Shown: positions 1 to 8,005 of the stretch, one piece after another
Layout: every line of letters starts with the position of its first letter
Position numbering within the stretch: position 1 is the first letter of the stretch
Origin: an uncultured Bacillota bacterium
GTDB lineage: Bacteria > Bacillota_I > Bacilli_A > RFN20 > CAG-449
Assembly (NCBI GenBank): GCA_905204225.1
Contig: CAJKZK010000047.1
Span: forward strand, 1 to 12,820
Length of the DNA stretch: 12,820 nucleotides
Direction of reading: 5' to 3'
Notes under the pieces: model-generated
The model's database searches: none
What the model saw: only the letters and a program-made list of their open reading frames with translations
What the model was told of the DNA's origin: nothing
Translations under genes and position numbers: made by a program

Positions 1-324
1 TACTTGTGTTCCTAATATATTTGTTTTTAAAAATATTTCAGGATTTTCTATACTTCTATCAACATGAGATTCAGCAGCAAAATTAATAACATAATCAAAA
101 TGTTCTTCTTCAAACAATTTAAATACTGCTTCTCTATTACATATATTTTCATGAACAAATTTAAAATTAGGTTTATTCATAATTGGCTCTAATGTTTCCA
201 TATTACCAGCATATGTCAAAGCATCAATACATACATATTGATCATTTGGATATTTATTTACCATAATGTGAAGGAAGTTTCCTCCAATAAAACCTGCTCC
301 ACCTGTTACTAAGAATTTAGACAT
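1..324 (-). CDS. rfbB: dTDP-glucose 4,6-dehydratase, N-terminal part (cut by window edge)
   Basis: This enzyme converts dTDP-glucose to dTDP-4-keto-6-deoxyglucose, the second step of dTDP-L-rhamnose synthesis in the cytoplasm. Only the first 108 codons are inside the window; the frame is open to base 1, and the family is usually about 330-350 residues. I translated it by hand. It opens with an NAD-binding Rossmann motif, TGGAGFIGG (residues 7-15, G8-x-x-G11-x-x-G14). It then has the acidic residue D34 in DALTYAGN, and the family hallmark AAESHVDRS at 83-91. The ATG at 324-322 is preceded by AGAGGT, which overlaps the last codons and stop of rfbD, four bases upstream, so translation is probably coupled. 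It is the last visible gene of the operon. The truncation is an artefact of the window, not decay. Identification is confident because the neighbours supply the other three Rml enzymes. Confidence 0.95.
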   Translation of the reverse strand, partial: MSKFLVTGGAGFIGGNFLHIMVNKYPNDQYVCIDALTYAGNMETLEPIMNKPNFKFVHENICNREAVFKLFEEEHFDYVINFAAESHVDRSIENPEIFLKTNILGTQV

Positions 325-328
325 ATAC

Positions 329-1207
329 TTACCTCTTTAATTCATCATGAATATATCTTTTTACTGCATCATGCCAATCTGGTAATCTATTAAAACCATT
401 TTTAACAAGTTTGTCTTTTGACATTCTTGAATTTAATGGTCTATATGCTTGTTTTACCATTGATTGATATTCTTTTGTAGTAATTGGATTTACTTTAACA
501 TTTGTAATACCTGCTACTTCAAAAATATATTTAGTAAATTCATACCATGAACAAATTCCTTCATTAGTTGCATGATACACTCCAAATTTATTTGTTTCAA
601 TCATATCACACATTAATTTAGATAAATCATATGTATATGTTGGTGAACCAATTTGGTCACAAACAATATTTAATTCATTTTTAGTTTCAGCAAGTCTTAA
701 CATTGTTTTAACATAGTTATTTCCATTAATACCAAAAACCCAAGATATTCTAATAATAAAATATTTATCTAATATTGATTTAACAAAATCTTCACCATTA
801 CTTTTAGTTTTACCGTATACTCCTAAAGCACCTTTAGGATCATCTTCTTTATAATAATTTTCTCCATTACCAGGAAAAACATAATCAGTAGAAATAAACA
901 TCATAGTAGCATTTATTTTTTTACATGCTTCTGCAATATATTTTGGGCCTAATGCATTAACTGCATAAACTTTATCTTTAAATTCTTCAGCTTTATCTAC
1001 TGCTGTCCATGCTGCATTATGAATAACGATATCAGGTTTAAATTCTTCAATATATTTATTAACTGCTATTTCATCAGTTATATCTAAATCTTCAATATCA
1101 ATCCCTTTATAATTTGTATATCCTCTTTCTTTTAATTCTCGACATACGTCATATCCTAATTGTCCTTTAACACCAGTAACTAAAATTCTTAAATCTTTAT
1201 TAATCAT
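329..1207 (-). CDS. rfbD: dTDP-4-dehydrorhamnose reductase
   Basis: RfbD (RmlD) catalyses the last step of dTDP-L-rhamnose synthesis, the NAD(P)H-dependent reduction of dTDP-4-keto-L-rhamnose, in the cytoplasm. The 292 residues match the usual family length. The protein begins with a short-chain dehydrogenase fold: VTGVKGQLG (residues 10-18) is the G12-x-x-G15-x-x-G18 nucleotide-binding motif. HNAAWTAVDKAE (63-74) and STDYVF (106-111) are RmlD signatures. The catalytic triad is visible as T107, Y131 and K135 in YGKTK. SWVFG (155-159) follows the active site. The ATG at 1207 has an AGGGG ribosome site that overlaps the stop codon of rfbC, 11 bases upstream, and rfbB starts four bases downstream. 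The gene looks intact. Confidence 0.97.
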   Translation of the reverse strand: MINKDLRILVTGVKGQLGYDVCRELKERGYTNYKGIDIEDLDITDEIAVNKYIEEFKPDIVIHNAAWTAVDKAEEFKDKVYAVNALGPKYIAEACKKINATMMFISTDYVFPGNGENYYKEDDPKGALGVYGKTKSNGEDFVKSILDKYFIIRISWVFGINGNNYVKTMLRLAETKNELNIVCDQIGSPTYTYDLSKLMCDMIETNKFGVYHATNEGICSWYEFTKYIFEVAGITNVKVNPITTKEYQSMVKQAYRPLNSRMSKDKLVKNGFNRLPDWHDAVKRYIHDELKR

Positions 1208-1218
1208 AAATTAATCCC

Positions 1219-1764
1219 CTAAAATTCAATTTCACATTCTTTTAATAAAGGATGAACTTTATCTTTTTCAGATAATAATAATTCGCCTTTATAAGGCCAT
1301 TCAATATTTATATCAGGATCATTCCACATGATTCCACCTTCATCTTCTGGATGATAAAAATCATCACATTTATATGCAAATACAGCTGTTTCACTTAATA
1401 CAACAAAACCATGAGCAAAACCTCTTGGAATCATAAATTGTTTTTTATTTTCTTCTGATAAGATTACACCAACCCATTTACCATAAGTCTTAGAACCTTT
1501 TCTTAAATCAACAGCAACATCAAATACTTCACCTTCAAGTACTCTTACTAATTTTGCTTGTGGATGAGTCTTTTGAAAATGTAATCCTCTTAAAACACCT
1601 TTTTTAGATTTAGATTGATTATCTTGAACAAAATTATAATCTAATCCATTATTTTTAAATTCTTGTTCATTATATGTTTCCATAAAGTATCCACGATTAT
1701 CTCCAAATACTTTTGGTTCAATAACATAAACACCTTCTATTTCAGTTTTATTAAAAATAAACAT
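1219..1764 (-). CDS. rfbC: dTDP-4-dehydrorhamnose 3,5-epimerase
   Basis: RfbC (RmlC) epimerises dTDP-4-keto-6-deoxyglucose at C3 and C5 to give dTDP-4-keto-L-rhamnose. The 181-residue length is typical. The cupin fold is marked by FGDNRGYFMETYN (residues 20-32), RGLHFQ (59-64) with catalytic H62, and KLVRV (71-75). PRGFAHGF (113-120) carries H118, followed by Y131. The acidic partner is probably D168 in LSEKD, by analogy with the His-Asp dyad of characterised RmlC proteins. The ATG at 1764 is preceded by AGGAG at about nine bases. It lies 17 bases after a GT2 gene and 11 bases before rfbD, inside the same operon. It looks functional, with all key residues present. Confidence 0.97.
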   Translation of the reverse strand: MFIFNKTEIEGVYVIEPKVFGDNRGYFMETYNEQEFKNNGLDYNFVQDNQSKSKKGVLRGLHFQKTHPQAKLVRVLEGEVFDVAVDLRKGSKTYGKWVGVILSEENKKQFMIPRGFAHGFVVLSETAVFAYKCDDFYHPEDEGGIMWNDPDINIEWPYKGELLLSEKDKVHPLLKECEIEF

Positions 1765-1781
1765 AAATAAATTCTCCTATT

Positions 1782-2885
1782 TTATTTCCAATTTTCATAA
1801 TCTAAAGTCAAAATTATCTTTTCCATATTCTTATCGTAGAAATTAAGTTTTTTATGATCACTTTTCGATAATAACTTTTTGAATTTGTAAAGTATATCAT
1901 ATGCATATATAAAAACATTTTTCTTTATTAATTCACTTTGATTTTTTATTCTTGGTGCTAACGCAGCAGTTAATTGATCAATAATGGTTGAATAATTTTC
2001 ATTGTTAATTGATAATTTATTTTGCATAACATAGTCATAAAATTTATCAACAATATAAATAGCATCGATTTGTTTATAATTGCTACTTTTATTTGTTTCT
2101 TGCATTATTGACATTTCACGTTTTCTATATAAATAGACTATTTCATTTAAATAACCAACTTTTTTAACAAAATAAGGTAATATTAATGCATTACTCGCAT
2201 CTTCATACCAACAATTCTCAAACATAGAAAAATTATAAAATAATTCTCTTTTATAAATCCTTGCCCATGCAACTCCTCGTAAATAGTCTTGTTTATTTCT
2301 TTTTATTTCTTTAATTTTGCGTTGCCTATTTTTAATTTTTTTACCATAATACGAATGATCAGCTATAACAACATCGTAATTATTATTTTTTATTGCTGAC
2401 ACTAAATCTTCAACACAATTTGCGGTTGCAACATCATCACTATCAACAAATATAATGTATTGACCATTAGAATTTGCGCATCCAACATTTCTTGCCGCTC
2501 CTAATCCTTTGTTTTTTTGGTTAATAATTTTAACGTTTTTTTTATCTTCATATTGCTTTATAATTTTTAATGAGTCATCAGTAGAGCCATCATTAACTAA
2601 TATAATTTCATAAGAATATTGTGTTTTTTGATTTATTAATGATTCAATGCATTCTTCAACATATTGTTCAACATTAAAAATAGGTACAATAATTGAGCAA
2701 TCATATTTTATAATTGGAGATAAATTTATTTTATTTATATCAACTTTATTATTTCTAAAAGAACTTAACGTTTTTTTATATGTATTTATGTAATCAATTT
2801 TTTCATAACACATAGAATGTCTCAATATTTTTTTTAATAAATATAATTTTCTTTTTTCATTTCTTATGTACCTTTTAATATTCAT
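1782..2885 (-). CDS. GT2-family glycosyltransferase with N-terminal extension
   Basis: This is an inverting GT-A fold glycosyltransferase that probably adds one sugar to the lipid-linked repeat unit at the inner membrane face. It has 367 residues. The GT2 core starts late, at residue 63 (CSIIVPIFNVEQYVEECIES), after a basic extension of about 60 residues with no obvious domain. VNDGSTDD (97-104) is the nucleotide-binding motif. VDSDD (147-151) holds the metal-binding DxD. WYEDA (226-230) gives the likely catalytic acidic pair E228-D229. The C-terminal 120 residues are Lys/Asn-rich and not recognised. The gene separates rfbA from rfbC, with gaps of 18 and 17 bases, and has a GAGGT site before its ATG. 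Donor and acceptor cannot be told from sequence; rhamnose is a reasonable guess from the neighbours only. By eye it is more A/T-monotonous than the rfb genes around it. Confidence 0.9.
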   Translation of the reverse strand: MNIKRYIRNEKRKLYLLKKILRHSMCYEKIDYINTYKKTLSSFRNNKVDINKINLSPIIKYDCSIIVPIFNVEQYVEECIESLINQKTQYSYEIILVNDGSTDDSLKIIKQYEDKKNVKIINQKNKGLGAARNVGCANSNGQYIIFVDSDDVATANCVEDLVSAIKNNNYDVVIADHSYYGKKIKNRQRKIKEIKRNKQDYLRGVAWARIYKRELFYNFSMFENCWYEDASNALILPYFVKKVGYLNEIVYLYRKREMSIMQETNKSSNYKQIDAIYIVDKFYDYVMQNKLSINNENYSTIIDQLTAALAPRIKNQSELIKKNVFIYAYDILYKFKKLLSKSDHKKLNFYDKNMEKIILTLDYENWK

Positions 2886-2903
2886 ATATTACCTCAAATA
2901 AAA

Positions 2904-3788
2904 TTAATATTTTATCTTTCCATTAGCTACATTAAATAAATGTTGTCCATATTGATTGTTTTTCATAAGTTCAGCTGATTCTAATAATGTTTCTTTAGAA
3001 ATCCAACCATTAATATAGGCTATTTCTTCTGGACAGCAAACTTTTATTCCTTGATGATCTTCTAATATTTTAATATAATTAGAAGCATCAACTAATGATT
3101 CATGAGTTCCAGTATCAAGCCATGAATAGCCTCTACCTAATAAAGTAACATATAAATTTTTATTTTTTAAATACATATTATTTAAAGTTGTTATTTCATA
3201 TTCTCCTCTTGGAGACAATTCAACTCTTTTAGCTAATTCACTAACACCTTTAGGATAAAAATATAATCCAGTAACACAATAATTTGATGGTGGATTACTA
3301 GATTTTTCCACAATAGATATTGGTTTTAAATTATCATCTAATTCAACTACACCATATCTTTCTGGATCTTTTACAAAATATCCATAAATAGTAGCCATAC
3401 CATTTCTAGCTCTCTCAACTGAATTTAATAAATGTTTTTTTAAACCAGCACCATAAAAAATATTATCACCTAATATTAATGCACACGCATCATCACCAAT
3501 AAATTCTTCACCAATAACAAAAGCTTGTGCTAATCCATTAGGAACTTTTTGTTCTTTATAAGAAATATTAATTCCAAATCTACTACCATCACCTAATAAT
3601 TCTTTAAATCTAGATAAATCAACAGGAGTTGAAATTATTAAAATATCTTTAATACCTGCAAGCATTAAAGAGCTCAATGGATAATAAATCATTGGTTTAT
3701 CATACACTGGCATTAATTGTTTACTCGTAACTAATGTTAATGGGTACAAACGAGTACCTGTACCACCTGCTAAAATTATCCCTTTCAT
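2904..3788 (-). CDS. rfbA: Glucose-1-phosphate thymidylyltransferase
   Basis: RfbA (RmlA) makes dTDP-glucose from dTTP and glucose-1-phosphate, the entry step of dTDP-L-rhamnose synthesis. The 294 residues are the expected length. The nucleotidyltransferase signature GGTGTRLYPLT lies at residues 8-18, followed by SKQLMPVYDKPMIYYP (22-37). LGDNIFYG (106-113) carries the metal ligand D108. EKSS (161-164) has K162. SWLDTGTHE (222-230) holds W223 and the second metal ligand D225. The start ATG overlaps the stop codon of the preceding GT2 gene in an ATGA arrangement (3788-3785), with GAGGAA just upstream, so the two genes are probably translationally coupled. The order here is rfbA, GT2, rfbC, rfbD, rfbB. 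Confidence 0.97.
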   Translation of the reverse strand: MKGIILAGGTGTRLYPLTLVTSKQLMPVYDKPMIYYPLSSLMLAGIKDILIISTPVDLSRFKELLGDGSRFGINISYKEQKVPNGLAQAFVIGEEFIGDDACALILGDNIFYGAGLKKHLLNSVERARNGMATIYGYFVKDPERYGVVELDDNLKPISIVEKSSNPPSNYCVTGLYFYPKGVSELAKRVELSPRGEYEITTLNNMYLKNKNLYVTLLGRGYSWLDTGTHESLVDASNYIKILEDHQGIKVCCPEEIAYINGWISKETLLESAELMKNNQYGQHLFNVANGKIKY

Positions 3789-4651
3789 TTTTCCTCGTTT
3801 TCTATAAGTTTTAAAAGAATTTTTAATGATTGACTATAATTTTCATAAAAAATTAAATGTCTTTTTATAATATTTTTATAAACTATTTTTGTACTTTTTG
3901 CTTCTTTATGAAGTATTTTTAATTCATTACAATACTGCATACTAATATTTTTTTTAAGACACATATATGTCAATATTTCTTCTTCGCCATATAAAAATGT
4001 TTCATCATTGAATCCATTATAAGCATTCAAAAACTCACTGCCAAAAATTATACAAGCGCCATGCAATCTTAATAATGAATTTTTATCATTATTTTTTTTC
4101 TTTTTAGGAAATACTTTTTTTATTATGCAATATATATACTCAAAAACACCTTTGAAATACTTACATCTTTTTATACCATTAATTGTTTTTTTATATTCAT
4201 TAAGTGCATATTTTTTTATTTTTTTTGGTATATATGTCGGATTTTGATGAATATTATCTAAATTAATAACATCTGGGCCAATCACACCAAAAGTGTTTTC
4301 AAAATATTTACTTTCTAATATGCGAAAAAAATCATTTTGAACAAATTCAACATCATTATTTGCACAAACAATTATTCCTGCTCCAATTTCTTTTCCATAT
4401 TTTATTCCAACATTCATTCCACAAGCAAAGCCTAAATTTTTTTCAAGTACAATAACATGAACATTATCATAATTAAAATATTTATTATAAATAAATTCAT
4501 CCGACTCATCATTAGATCCATTACAAACTATAACGACATTAATAACACTATCATTTTTATTAAGTATCGAATTAACACAAGATATTGTATCATCACTAGA
4601 TTTATAGTGTAATACAACAACTAATAGATTAATATTTTTTTGCAAATTCAT
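3785..4651 (-). CDS. GT2-family glycosyltransferase, rhamnosyltransferase-like
   Basis: A 288-residue GT-A glycosyltransferase of the group often called rhamnosyltransferases, acting on the undecaprenyl-linked unit. Visible motifs are VVVLHYKSSDD (11-21), CNGSNDES (43-50), the conserved NLGFACGMNVGI (72-83) and the metal-binding NND (98-100). They are followed by HGACIIF (197-203) and FLYGEEEI (219-226), the likely catalytic acidic segment. Residues 141-195 are very Lys-rich and variable. I place the start at the ATG at 4651, because GGAG lies seven bases upstream; the ATG at 4666 has no ribosome site. This start lies within the last 23 bases of the wzy-like gene. The bases around it nearly duplicate those at the wzy start. 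It ends in an ATGA overlap with rfbA. A rhamnose donor is likely from context but not shown. Confidence 0.88.
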   Translation of the reverse strand: MNLQKNINLLVVVLHYKSSDDTISCVNSILNKNDSVINVVIVCNGSNDESDEFIYNKYFNYDNVHVIVLEKNLGFACGMNVGIKYGKEIGAGIIVCANNDVEFVQNDFFRILESKYFENTFGVIGPDVINLDNIHQNPTYIPKKIKKYALNEYKKTINGIKRCKYFKGVFEYIYCIIKKVFPKKKKNNDKNSLLRLHGACIIFGSEFLNAYNGFNDETFLYGEEEILTYMCLKKNISMQYCNELKILHKEAKSTKIVYKNIIKRHLIFYENYSQSLKILLKLIENEEK

Positions 4652-5873
4652 AGAATTTCTCCACATTTTCTGTTTTTTTATTCAAAATAGTATTAGAAAA
4701 AATTACAATTAAAACATATGTTACACAACCCCAACTGCTACCAGTACCAAAACCAATACCACAAACTAATAAATAAAAAAATAAAAATATTGAATATTTT
4801 TTTTGTTCTGTATATTTTGAATTAATCAAAATATTAAATATAAAGCATATAAAGCACAAAAAAACTGAAAGTCCAAAATAACCAAATTCACCAATTATCA
4901 TTGGATAATAAGAATCCATCAAAAAATTTCCATAACTTAAGCTTAACCCCCATATACTTGTAAATCCATACTGATAATATAATAAAGAATAATTTTTGGC
5001 AGCTCCTTGTGAAGCGTAAGTACAAAAACCAGATCCTAATGGTGCAAAATTATTTGCTGTAATAAACGAGTATTGATATAAAATGCTTCGTGGTGCATTA
5101 GAATTGAAAAGATATTCTTTAATTTCATTAAAAGAGACAATTAATCCAATTAAAATAATAGGTAAAATTAATGATATTTTAATATGTTCTTTTCTATAAA
5201 TTAACTCATATAAAACAAACATTACAATTCCTAAAGTTCCCAAGCCAGAATTGCATAATAAAATTGTAATAATTGACATTAGTAAAAATGCAAATTTGTA
5301 TTTTGAATTACAAAAATATATTATACATAAAAATATAATAATCCAATTAGAAACTGTTCCCCCAAATGTTGCTAAAAAGCAAAAGCCACCATTATAACCA
5401 ATCATTCCAATAGAAAATATATTACTTAAAATAGCACATGAAAACAATACAATTATCATGGTTTTTGAAATATAATTTAACAAAGTTATATCTTTCTTTA
5501 AATTTAACTTGCTGCTATTTAAATACATAAATAGTAGATAAAAATATTGTTTAAAAAAAACAAATGCATCTTCTAAAACAAGAAAATAATTATTTTGAAT
5601 ATTACTTATTATATTCCCTATCAATCCAACAATTAAAAGCAAAAATAAAAAGGCCATAATTATTATTCCTTTAACTTCATGACTATCGTTCTTTTTTTTA
5701 TACATTAAAAATAATTTAATTAAAATTCCAAAGAAACAAAAAATACCAAAGATTTCATCACAGAAAGATAAAAATGTAAAATTAAATAAATCATTTAACA
5801 TAAGAAGTATTATTACAACTAAAACTAAAAAATCGCTTATTTTTAAAGAAATAAGGTTTCTAAAAAACTTCAT
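4629..5873 (-). CDS. Wzy-like polysaccharide polymerase (O-antigen ligase/polymerase family)
   Basis: A 414-residue polytopic membrane protein, the probable polymerase joining lipid-linked repeat units on the outer face of the membrane. By eye there are about ten to twelve hydrophobic segments, for example around residues 15-30, 41-57, 70-88, 140-155, 176-197, 205-233, 241-257, 331-350 and 370-400. A large outer loop (about 251-325) contains NAPRSILYQY (259-268), with R262, and APLGSGFCTY (277-286). Arginine and a Gly-Ser-Gly stretch in a late loop are typical of Wzy/WaaL proteins. The family is defined by topology more than by sequence, so the call rests on topology, loop motif and position among glycosyltransferases. 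I choose the ATG at 5873: GGAG lies seven bases upstream and it overlaps the preceding stop as ATGA. The ATG at 5903 lacks a ribosome site. Confidence 0.85.
   Translation of the reverse strand: MKFFRNLISLKISDFLVLVVIILLMLNDLFNFTFLSFCDEIFGIFCFFGILIKLFLMYKKKNDSHEVKGIIIMAFLFLLLIVGLIGNIISNIQNNYFLVLEDAFVFFKQYFYLLFMYLNSSKLNLKKDITLLNYISKTMIIVLFSCAILSNIFSIGMIGYNGGFCFLATFGGTVSNWIIIFLCIIYFCNSKYKFAFLLMSIITILLCNSGLGTLGIVMFVLYELIYRKEHIKISLILPIILIGLIVSFNEIKEYLFNSNAPRSILYQYSFITANNFAPLGSGFCTYASQGAAKNYSLLYYQYGFTSIWGLSLSYGNFLMDSYYPMIIGEFGYFGLSVFLCFICFIFNILINSKYTEQKKYSIFLFFYLLVCGIGFGTGSSWGCVTYVLIVIFSNTILNKKTENVEKFYEFAKKY
4659..4662 (-). promoter_or_regulatory. Ribosome binding site deciding the GT2 start at 4651
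   Basis: GGAG lies seven bases before the ATG at 4651 and inside the 3' end of the wzy-like gene. The alternative upstream ATG at 4666 has only an A-rich stretch before it, so the shorter protein is preferred. Confidence 0.75.
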
Positions 5874-6772
5874 AGTATTTCTCCACCCCCACACTTTTTC
5901 CATTTCTTATACAAAATATAACTTGGAAAATGTAATAATGCCAATAAAAATTTATGATTACAATCTTTTTTTATTTGTTTATAATCTTTTTTAGCAAATT
6001 TACCATAGACATATAATTGAATTATTGTTTTAATTTTCAATTTAAAAGGTAATTTAATGTTTAAAATTTCTTTTGCTCTATAATAACAGCCATTACATGA
6101 CTTAATATTATTATATCTACGATTTTTTGTTAAACCATTATCTAAATAATTTGAAACATATATTGGTTCATTAATAAAAACTAAATTAAATTTTTTTCCA
6201 ATTTCTATCCAAATAACATCTTCTCCTAAAAATTTTTCATTTTCAAATACAGGAAAAGGGTACTGCTTTAAAATATTAGTAAAATATACTTCTGCCATAT
6301 CTCCAACTCTTTGTTCGTAAATTCTTACTTTATTATAAGAAGCAATATATTCATTTTCATGATTACTTGTGATATTCAATTTTCCATCATGATATTGTCT
6401 TAAGAAACTAAATCCTGCTATATCATTTAAATTATTATATTTAAAATAATATTTTTTTATTTCTTCAATTGCATTTAATGTTAGCCAATCATCACTATCA
6501 ACAATAAATGTTAATATTCCCTTACAATATTTAACACCTTCATTAATTGCAGTATGTTTACCACCATTTTCTTTATAAATGTATTTAATGTCAAATTTAT
6601 CTTTAGTAAATGAATTACATACATCTCTTGTATTATCATTTGAACCATCATCAATAATAAGCCATTCAAAAGAAAAATCGCTTTGATTTCTTAAAGAGTC
6701 ATATAATTTTTTTAATAATGAAGCACGATTAAAAGAAGGTGTTAAAATTGATACTAAAATATTACCTTCCAT
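5870..6772 (-). CDS. GT2-family glycosyltransferase
   Basis: A 300-residue GT-A glycosyltransferase likely adding one sugar of the repeat unit in the cytoplasm. The core begins at VSILTPSFNRAS (residues 7-18). IIDDGSNDNT (39-48) is the nucleotide-binding segment, and GGKHTAINEGV (70-80) is typical of one GT2 subgroup. VDSDDW (91-96) is the DxD metal site. YPFPVFENEKF (171-181) followed by GED (183-185) is the catalytic acidic region. Three in-frame ATGs occur, at 6787, 6778 and 6772. Only the one at 6772 has GGAGGG at a good distance (seven bases), so I start there; this leaves 16 bases after the radical SAM gene. The C-terminus overlaps the wzy start as ATGA, and its last codons form the G-rich ribosome site for wzy. 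Sugar specificity is unknown. Confidence 0.9.
   Translation of the reverse strand: MEGNILVSILTPSFNRASLLKKLYDSLRNQSDFSFEWLIIDDGSNDNTRDVCNSFTKDKFDIKYIYKENGGKHTAINEGVKYCKGILTFIVDSDDWLTLNAIEEIKKYYFKYNNLNDIAGFSFLRQYHDGKLNITSNHENEYIASYNKVRIYEQRVGDMAEVYFTNILKQYPFPVFENEKFLGEDVIWIEIGKKFNLVFINEPIYVSNYLDNGLTKNRRYNNIKSCNGCYYRAKEILNIKLPFKLKIKTIIQLYVYGKFAKKDYKQIKKDCNHKFLLALLHFPSYILYKKWKKCGGGEIL
5881..5884 (-). promoter_or_regulatory. Ribosome binding site deciding the wzy-like start
   Basis: GGAG is spaced seven bases from the ATG at 5873 and embedded in the last codons of the upstream GT2, just after a run of five G. It supports the start at 5873 over the in-frame ATG at 5903. Confidence 0.75.
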
Positions 6773-6779
6773 AATCATA

Positions 6780-6785
6780 CCCTCC
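6780..6785 (-). promoter_or_regulatory. Ribosome binding site among three clustered ATGs
   Basis: GGAGGG sits seven bases before the ATG at 6772. It overlaps the first ATG (6787-6785) and is only one base from the second (6778-6776), so neither of those is likely to be the main start. Confidence 0.75.
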
Positions 6786-6788
6786 ATT

Positions 6789-7973
6789 TTATTTACTTAT
6801 TGTTTCTTGATATCCTTGTTGTTTGACATCTTTATTAACAATATCCTCTCCAGACATTGTTCTTAATTGTTCATTAGATGCATCTGATAAGCCATTATTA
6901 ACCGTACAATGCATATCACATGTTGATAATTTATCTAAATCTTCTTTAGATACTTTACCATCTCTATAATCTCTAACAATTTTTAATTCATACATTGAAT
7001 ATTTTTTCTTTTTAAAGAATCTTAAGAATTTATGTTTAATAACCCATAAAGCTGGTTTCCAAATGTATTTATGCATAGCTGGTGATACCGATCCAATCAT
7101 CCAACAATTTCTATCACAACATCTTACTTTTTTTCTAACTTCATCTGCTTGTTTAGAATTCCATAATTCATCCCAAGTTTGATTATTTAAATTTCCCATT
7201 ACTTCTTTATCTTTTGTACCATTACATGGCATTACATCTCCATATGGATCAATAAAGAATGTATCAAATGACATATCACATGGAAGTAATCTTTTTTGTC
7301 CAAAGATATAATTGATTAATCCATGGTTAAAATACGCTCTAAACCACTTTTTAGGTGAATTTGAATTAAGTAATTCATTAATTAAGTCTTCAAAATTTTG
7401 AGCAACCATTAATCTATCATGTATAATATTTTTAGCTTCTACAAAATAAAATGAATTATGTAATGATGCAGTGGCAAATTCCATGCCTAATTCTTCACTC
7501 TTTTTATATAATGGTACTAAATCAGGAGCGTTTTTATCTTGAACTGTCATACCAAATCCAACATCTGGGTGTTTCATTTCAACTAATTTCTTTAATGTAG
7601 TATATCCTCTATTGAATCCATCAGGTAAACCTCTAATTTCATTATTTGTTTGTTCTAATCCTTCAATAGAAATACGAATTCCTATATTTGGAAATTCTTC
7701 ACATAATTTAATAATTCTATCAGTAAAGAAACCATTAGTAGAAATAACAATACGATCTGACTTTTTATATAATTCTCTAACAATATCAGGTAAATCTTGA
7801 CGTATAAAAGGTTCTCCACCTGTAATATTAGTAAAATACATTGGCGGTAATTTTTTTATTGTTTCTAATGATATTTCTTCTTCTGGTTTAGATGGTGCTT
7901 TATATCTATTACACATAGTACATCTTGCATTACATCTATATGTTACAATAACTGTTCCATTTAATTTTTTCAT
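6789..7973 (-). CDS. Radical SAM protein with SPASM-like C-terminal cysteine domain
   Basis: A 394-residue radical S-adenosylmethionine enzyme, cytosolic, with unknown substrate. The 4Fe-4S-binding CNARCTMC motif (C14, C18, C21 in Cx3Cx2C) sits near the N-terminus. GGEPF (52-56), ISTNG (77-81) and ISIEG (101-105) are core TIM-barrel motifs that help bind SAM. A SPASM/twitch-like region follows: C232, then FFIDPYGDVMPCNG (239-252, C250), the NLNNQTWDELWNS segment (261-273), and C285, C286 and C290, which would hold an auxiliary cluster. The tail has a further CDMHC (C352, C356). I start at the ATG at 7973, which has GGAG six bases upstream; a GTG at 7985 would overlap that site. SPASM enzymes often modify peptides, but others act on sugars or alcohols. 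No precursor peptide is visible, so a role in modifying a sugar, lipid or linked group of this polysaccharide is inferred. Confidence 0.92.
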   Translation of the reverse strand: MKKLNGTVIVTYRCNARCTMCNRYKAPSKPEEEISLETIKKLPPMYFTNITGGEPFIRQDLPDIVRELYKKSDRIVISTNGFFTDRIIKLCEEFPNIGIRISIEGLEQTNNEIRGLPDGFNRGYTTLKKLVEMKHPDVGFGMTVQDKNAPDLVPLYKKSEELGMEFATASLHNSFYFVEAKNIIHDRLMVAQNFEDLINELLNSNSPKKWFRAYFNHGLINYIFGQKRLLPCDMSFDTFFIDPYGDVMPCNGTKDKEVMGNLNNQTWDELWNSKQADEVRKKVRCCDRNCWMIGSVSPAMHKYIWKPALWVIKHKFLRFFKKKKYSMYELKIVRDYRDGKVSKEDLDKLSTCDMHCTVNNGLSDASNEQLRTMSGEDIVNKDVKQQGYQETISK

Positions 7974-7979
7974 AACTAG

Positions 7980-7983
7980 CTCC
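7980..7983 (-). promoter_or_regulatory. Ribosome binding site deciding the radical SAM start
   Basis: GGAG is six bases before the ATG at 7973. The GTG at 7985-7983 would open the same frame four codons earlier but overlaps this site and has no site of its own. Confidence 0.7.
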
Positions 7984-8005
7984 ACTATTAATATAATTAC
8001 ATATT

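Noticed and set aside
7612..7800. 62-codon open frame on the plus strand
   Set aside because: It lies wholly inside the radical SAM gene on the other strand, has no family-like motif, and is explained as a shadow of that gene.
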